Shown in pieces: positions 59,005 through 64,000 of a stretch of DNA of 64,000 nt. Every line of letters begins with the position of its first letter. The first letter of the stretch is position 1. Both the position numbers and the translations under genes were made by a program. The notes under the pieces were generated by a model. It did no database searches. It was given only the letters and a program-made list of their open reading frames with translations, and was not told the origin of the DNA. This DNA comes from Ctenopharyngodon idella (Eukaryota; Chordata; Actinopteri; Cypriniformes; Xenocyprididae): the NCBI RefSeq assembly GCF_019924925.1, contig NC_067226.1, forward strand, positions 31,798,169 through 31,862,168. Reading direction: 5' to 3'.

Positions 59005-60560
59005 GGGCTAAGTTCATTGAGGAATGCACAATTAACATTTCAAATAAAATATGAATATAAACAGAAAAATAAATCACAATCTAATGTCTTATTTTGCAGG
59101 ACATTATTTGCATTTTCATAATCCAGTCTGGCGCACTACATTCAAATAGTCTTCAGTATATTTGAATGTAGTGTAACAATTATTTTCAATAGTATTCGTA
59201 ATTGTATTCGTAATTGTATTTCCTGACACAGCTTACCCCAAAGCATATGTGCTTTGACAGAACATTTTTAACATGAACTTGAAAAAATGCGATAACACTT
59301 TTACAATCACAGGTAATTCTGTAGGATGAGTATCCTTACCAGTGTATTTATAGCATGACAAAAACATCCATTTCCTAGGCCCTCCAAAGTGCTACTAGCC
59401 TTTTTATTGTGAGTCCTGCTCCTACCGATTAAATGATAACAGCACATGATGCAATTTGATTTTAATTACAGAATTCCCCTGATCTCTCTGACACAAGCAG
59501 AGGGAGGCATTGACAGTGAATGGTGTATATGACACAGATGGTGAAGCACTCATTCTGTCAGGGGATGTGTTAGCGCCATGCGCTCGACACAGTCCTCCCG
59601 CGCTGTCTTTCTGTTGCAGCGTTCTGCCGGGGGAACTGGCCTGACAGCCCTGGCTTCATAAGATATCCTCATGATACTGGAGCATTTTCACAGTATCTTC
59701 AGTTATCTTTATGATGTAATAGCTTCAATGGGCTCTGGTGAGGCAGTACATCGAATTAAAAAAAGAAGTTCAGATGTGGAGAGTGCTTTCCAGTGGCTAA
59801 ATGATATTATTAAGAAGTCGTTCTAAGCCAATTCTCAAATGGTTTTGCAAAAGGACCGAAATTTGACATTGGACATCAAGTGGAGAACTAATACAAAACA
59901 AAAATTGTTTATCATACAAAAGTAAACAAAACGTCCTTAGCATTGAAGTTCATTAACTGGTTCATTTTGCATTGTGCTCGACACAAACCATGTTTATCCT
60001 TGTTGCAAGTGAACCTGTGTTCTAATGTTACCCTGTATAGCCTGAAATATGAAATAATAGTAGAACATTTTGGGGGGATATTTATATGGCCAAAAAGTAA
60101 GACGAATATACAATTGTAATGCAAATCAATGAGATGTTTATAACAGTATAGCAGACTACTTATATAAAAGGCAGATAAATATCAGCTGACACTCTATATC
60201 TCCCAACAATGGTTTATTAAAATCATATTTAAATGCTTTGTTTTATGATCATAGCTCTGTAGTTTTGTGTAAGTGTACATCTTGAAATATTACTAAAAAT
60301 ATATTATTATAAGTTATTCTCACAGCAAAAAGACACATGAAGAGGGACGTTTTTAGAATTATACTAAAAGGCCCTTTACATGGTAAAAAAGCATAAATGA
60401 TCAATCAGATGACAGAATCATTTAAGAGATTGTGTACAACAGGTTTTTTATTAGCAGTTATGATCATTTAAAAGCTTGTAAGTATGCAAAGTAATTTCCT
60501 AAACATTGATCCTGGCTATGCACAAATATATGGTTAGTTGCATTTTGTTTTTGCATATAA
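59005..60560. other. Unique-looking intron segment
   Basis: No repeat ends. Positions 59450-59660 hold a GC-richer block in an AT-rich intron, without a usable exon frame between splice sites. This is a candidate conserved intronic element, by inference only. Confidence 0.3.
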
Positions 60561-61001
60561 GGTTGTTTTTTTTTTTTTTTTTTTTTAACCTTTAACCTTT
60601 TACCTTTAACCCATTTCTTCTTTAGGTTGCTAGACTTTCAACCCACCAATTAAGAACCAGAAAAAAAAACAGCATTCACAATTATTTTGGATTAAACAAG
60701 AAAAAGATTTTATCTTCTGGTGCTTGATTTTATCCATTGAGAACTGACTGGATTGTCAAAAGTGGGTGTGACAAAATCTAGTTGAAAGTAAAGCTGTTTC
60801 AAAGTTTTTCTTTTTGATCAAAGATTTCGAATACTTTTTTCAGATGAATTTTGTGCAATAAGACCAGGAAGGTGCATTTACTTTTACTGCACATTCCTGG
60901 TAATGGATTATAGTGCACAGAAGGAGTGCATCTATTCAGAAAGAAGTCAGAGCAAAGCAAAGGTCAAAGAAGGTGCTTTTAACTGCAAAATCATGCCTCA
61001 C

Positions 61002-61132
61002 CTTCACAGCCACCAGCATCTTATCTTTGGTGGGGCTGAGGTTGTAACATTCAGCCAGAAACACCTTCCCAAAAGCTCCCTCGCCAAGCTCCCTCTTCAG
61101 AACAATGTCCCTCCGTTGAATATGCTGCACAT
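61002..61132 (-). CDS. ntrk3: ntrk3 kinase exon (glycine loop and catalytic lysine)
   Basis: A 131-bp exon: two bases completing a Tyr codon, then 43 codons. Acceptor is GTTTCTCTTTCAG and donor is AAG followed by GTGAGG. It starts VQHIQRRDIVLKRELGEGAF, so the kinase domain opens here. It carries the ATP-binding glycine loop GEGAFGKV and ends with VAVK, the ATP-anchoring lysine. The AECYNLSPTKDKMLVAVK block is typical of all Trk kinases. The preceding exon (juxtamembrane, with the Shc-binding NPQY site) is not visible before 64000, so the window ends inside the intron upstream. Confidence 0.97.
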
Positions 61133-62927
61133 CTGAAAGAGAAACACAGAAAGAGAGAGAAAACCATAATGGTTATTAAAGTTTCGTATGTCAGGGTCAT
61201 CAGTTCACAGTGGTGCAGCAAAATGAACATGGATTGTGAAATGATACTGCCTTAAAGAAATAGTGATATTTTACTATTAATAAATAACAGTACAATATTA
61301 TTTTAAATTAGCTTTTATTTTTAATATTTTTAGTTTTAATTTCAATGTTTAGTTTTAGTGCTTTTGTCTTCAGAGATCGTAAGACTAGTCCATATGATTT
61401 GAGTAGCTTAGTCCACTGGATCGCTTTATATGATGAACAAATAGAATTTAGGCTTTATTCACATTTATGCAGAAAACAGCACATGGGTTGGGAATGATGA
61501 TTTTTTTTTTTTTAAATGAACAAAAAACAAGAAGCACTGTCAGTGATTATCATTAACATCTATATGATCAAACAATGGATGAGAAAGGTCCAGGCACACA
61601 ATTATCCAAATAATATCATCATGCGAGACAATGTCCCTTAGGAACAGTTGGCAAAAATGAGTGCGGAAAACAGAGCCAAATGAAACATGAGTGACAGGTT
61701 ATCTGTATGCGCCCGTTGTGCGTGTTGTGTTTACGCGTACGTGTACAAGTGTAAATAAAGGCTTCAATTGTGAGTTGTTCGCATTGTGTAAAAGGTCAGT
61801 TCCCGTTCAGATGGTGTTCTAGAATTGCTGCTCACAGTCACAGCTGGATATTTTCTGCATGTTTTTTGTCTCCTCTGAGTTCTTTTTCAAAACAAAATGA
61901 GTGTGATGCAAATGAGAGTCAATTGGAAAAGGTCTCTTTTTGCCATCTGTTACGAACTCACCTGGGACTTGTAATGCTTTGCCATCAATGCTCATTGTCA
62001 TTTCCAATTATTTGGGTGAATTTAAAGTAGCTTAAAAGCAAAAATGCTCGACCACAAAAGGCATGAAAAAAGACACCAAAGGCAACAAATATGATTATCT
62101 AATTCTTTAAATTCAAATAAACACATCTACTCAGTGGCCTACACCTAACACTTCAATAATAATATCATTGAGGAGTTATGTAGATCTAGGTTTCTGAAGG
62201 AATTACACAACAGAAACCATAGACTATTATTCACACACATGATGTAAACATGTAATCATACTGAATTGCCTATTATAGTGCTTTCAGATCACTCTTGTAA
62301 GAGCCAACAAAAATAACAAGATTTTTTCTACTGTGTGTACTTATAGTGGTTGCTATGGAGAAGCCACATACAAGAGATATTGTGAATTAATATTACGTTT
62401 GTGTCATTAGATCAGCTGCCATTCTGAGTCAAAGCAGCGTGGTTTGCAATAAAAGAGCATAAGTAGACCTGTACTTATCCTGTTTTTAGAAATCAGCATG
62501 TTCTGGGTAAACATACGTAGATCCTTGTAGAAAAGGATTGGTAATTGTTTGTTTGTATATGTGTGTGTGTGTAATGCATTATAAAAGCACATTTTAATGC
62601 ACGTTGTAATGTTCTTTTATATAGCTGTAACCAGAGTTAATATAGTCTAATTGTTTGTAAAGCACAATAATACATTATAATACTTTGCGCACATTTATTG
62701 TTGAACATTTAAAGAGAATGATGCATCACAGCATATGATCAACAAGTACATCAGTGTTTGACATAATTTTACGTTATTGTTGCATTACTAAGTGTTGCAT
62801 TGCATTCAAATGTGGTTTTATAATTACAATCATTTCAAAGAAGAATAATTAATACTTTTGTAAGACAGTGTTTATTAAAATATTTAATTTATTGAAACAG
62901 CTTGACAAGGAAGATTATATTCAGTGT
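61133..62927 (-). other. ntrk3 intron upstream of first visible exon
   Basis: Contains a MITE fragment at 61373-61500 and otherwise nothing recognised. I looked for the juxtamembrane exon (NPQYF) and for truncated-isoform tail exons and saw neither. Confidence 0.45.
61373..61500. mobile_element. Fragment of foldback MITE interior
   Basis: AGATCGTAAGACTAGTCCAT followed by ATGATTTGAGTAG and TCGCTTTATATGATGAACAA matches the left-arm interior of the element at 54034-54782. Ends are missing. Confidence 0.65.
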
Positions 62928-63680
62928 AAAGGCCCGTTTACACCAAGAACGATAACTATAAATATAACGGTATAGTTCTAAAAATCTTTCTTATTATAAA
63001 AGAATAGCACTGTCCATGGCTATAACGATAACGATATAGAGGAACAATATCATTGGGATCACTTTCAGAACAATTTTTTTCAGCTGTTGAACGATAAAAC
63101 ACTGACAGCCAATCAGAATCCATTCTAATTCAATGGCTCGCGTGTTTAAAATGGCAGACGACATTGCGGAGAAGTTAAACGCAGAGGTCCAGAAAAATCC
63201 ACCACTGTTCGACAAGTCAATTTTCAAGGATACTTTAAAGAAAATGGATATATGGAAAACAGTCGGACATACCCTCGGAATAAATGGTGAGAAGTATTAC
63301 CGATCAGATCATTATACCAGGCTAGCAAACAGTGTAACACAAAATTACCTCAGGTATCCAGTGCTAGTTTCGACAACATTGTCTTACTTCCTTTGAAGTT
63401 GCAGTGAAAAAGACTAGGCTTTGTTTCCACTATATTGACTTCGACAGCTAAATTCACTGTTAGATTAGATCGATTACACTAGCTATTCACTCGAAACATA
63501 GCATGCCGGTGACATCTGCTGGTTAAAGCCGTGTAAATGCAACAAGAACAGCTAAAACATGTTGTACACACTTTGAAACAGCAGCGTGTGAGTTTAGAAT
63601 AAACAGATCGTTATCGTTTGTTGGTGTGGACGCAAATATAGTTATTGTTATAGTTATCTTTATAGTTATTGCTCCTTAAC
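62928..63680. mobile_element. TIR element carrying a MADF-like exon
   Basis: The left part GTTTACACCAAGAACGATAA followed by CTATAAATATAACGG is mirrored at the right by GTTATCGTTTGTTGGTGTGG and ATAGTTATTGTTATAGTTAT. The outermost right bases are not certain. The interior has a plus-strand open exon (63133-63286). The superfamily is probably PIF/Harbinger, because those elements carry an accessory Myb/MADF protein; this is inference. Confidence 0.6.
63133..63286 (+). pseudogene. MADF/Myb-like domain exon within a TIR element
   Basis: The frame starts at ATG 63133 or, more likely, ATG 63151 (MADDIAEKLNAEVQKNPPLF). It continues DKSIFKDTLKKMDIWKTVGH and TLGING to a possible donor (ATG then GTGAGA) at 63287. 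The pattern of a leading helix, NPPLFD, a basic stretch and W-x-x-V-x-x-x-L-G fits the N-terminal half of a MADF or trihelix DNA-binding domain. No second exon or transposase was found, so it is a fragment. The frame stays open to 63396, past the proposed donor. Confidence 0.5.
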
Positions 63681-64000
63681 ACCTTGCGTTAAAGTCGTCA
63701 TTCAATCAAAATTGACCCTATTTACTTTGTTAGCACACATTACTAGTCTTGTGGTGAACAATTAATCCGTGCAAGTTCACAGAAAATAATTTGTTTGACG
63801 TGGTAAACTTTAATCAAAATCTGAAAATTTGCTTCCGCTCTGGAATATTGTTCCTTCTCTGATGACATCAGGTTTGGTGGCTTGGGTTGAATATCCTTAA
63901 CCACTCCCCTCTGTTTCACTTGGAAATACATCACAAAACTAAAGTTTCGGTTCAACTTCCGGTTCATGGCGACTTTAAGGGCAACAAAATCGCACTGACA
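63681..64000. other. Intron end of window, no exon seen
   Basis: The minus-strand frame at 63743-63967 has no Trk-like sequence or recognised domain. It may belong to a dispersed repeat. Confidence 0.35.

Larger units (their letters stand above)
56884..61001 (-). other. ntrk3 intron, 4.1 kb
   Basis: Contains a 1.9-kb TIR element (57140-59004) with a nested hAT, then unique-looking sequence from about 59005 to 60560, a T-run (60564-60586), and the next exon. The part at 59450-59660 is GC-richer and repeat-free. Confidence 0.6.

Noticed and set aside
61819..62007. 62-residue minus-strand frame upstream of the first kinase exon
   Set aside because: Tested as a possible juxtamembrane or truncated-isoform exon; no NPQY, no TrkC-like residues, no clear splice sites.
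1..64000. CRISPR arrays, bacterial operons, prophage
   Set aside because: Spliced vertebrate gene, eukaryotic transposons and microsatellites; the only regular array (44351-44897) is a tandem minisatellite with no unique spacers.

Overview
This window looks like ray-finned fish DNA, most likely a cyprinid (zebrafish or carp relative). It is AT-rich and dense in short DNA transposons with TTAA, TA or 8-bp target duplications, Tc1-like relics, LINE tails and long microsatellites. The vertebrate-type gene has short exons with GT-AG introns. Species is inferred from repeat style only.

One real protein-coding gene is visible: the 3' part of a neurotrophin receptor tyrosine kinase, read on the minus strand. 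I call it ntrk3 (TrkC). Five exons (61132-61002, 56883-56711, 52944-52701, 43868-43710, 41350-41165 to the stop) join in phase. They encode about 296 residues: the whole kinase domain plus the C-terminal tail ending PVYLDILG, the PLC-gamma docking site. Exon sizes are 131, 173, 244, 159 and 186 coding nt. The juxtamembrane, transmembrane and extracellular exons lie beyond position 64000. A repeat-poor stretch from 41164 down to about 39935 is the likely 3' UTR, with an AATAAA signal at 39956-39951.

The first 39.9 kb is downstream of the gene. It holds no convincing host gene, only layered transposons: TTAA-flanked foldback elements, hAT-like and other TIR elements, three broken Tc1/mariner transposases (28.0-29.5, 33.7-34.7, 38.1-39.1 kb), LINE-type 3' tails and simple repeats.

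The introns (41.35-64 kb) are also transposon-rich. Four things stand out: (1) a 99%-identical 115-bp copy of the end of the ntrk3 last exon inside a transposon in the adjacent intron, with the PLC-gamma tyrosine codon changed to histidine; (2) an 11-unit minisatellite whose units pair a perfect NF-Y-type CCAAT box with a GC/KLF-type box; (3) a hAT element holding a TTAA element that carries a decayed spliced coding region resembling the P2X7 C-terminal cysteine domain; (4) a TIR element carrying a MADF/Myb-like exon.
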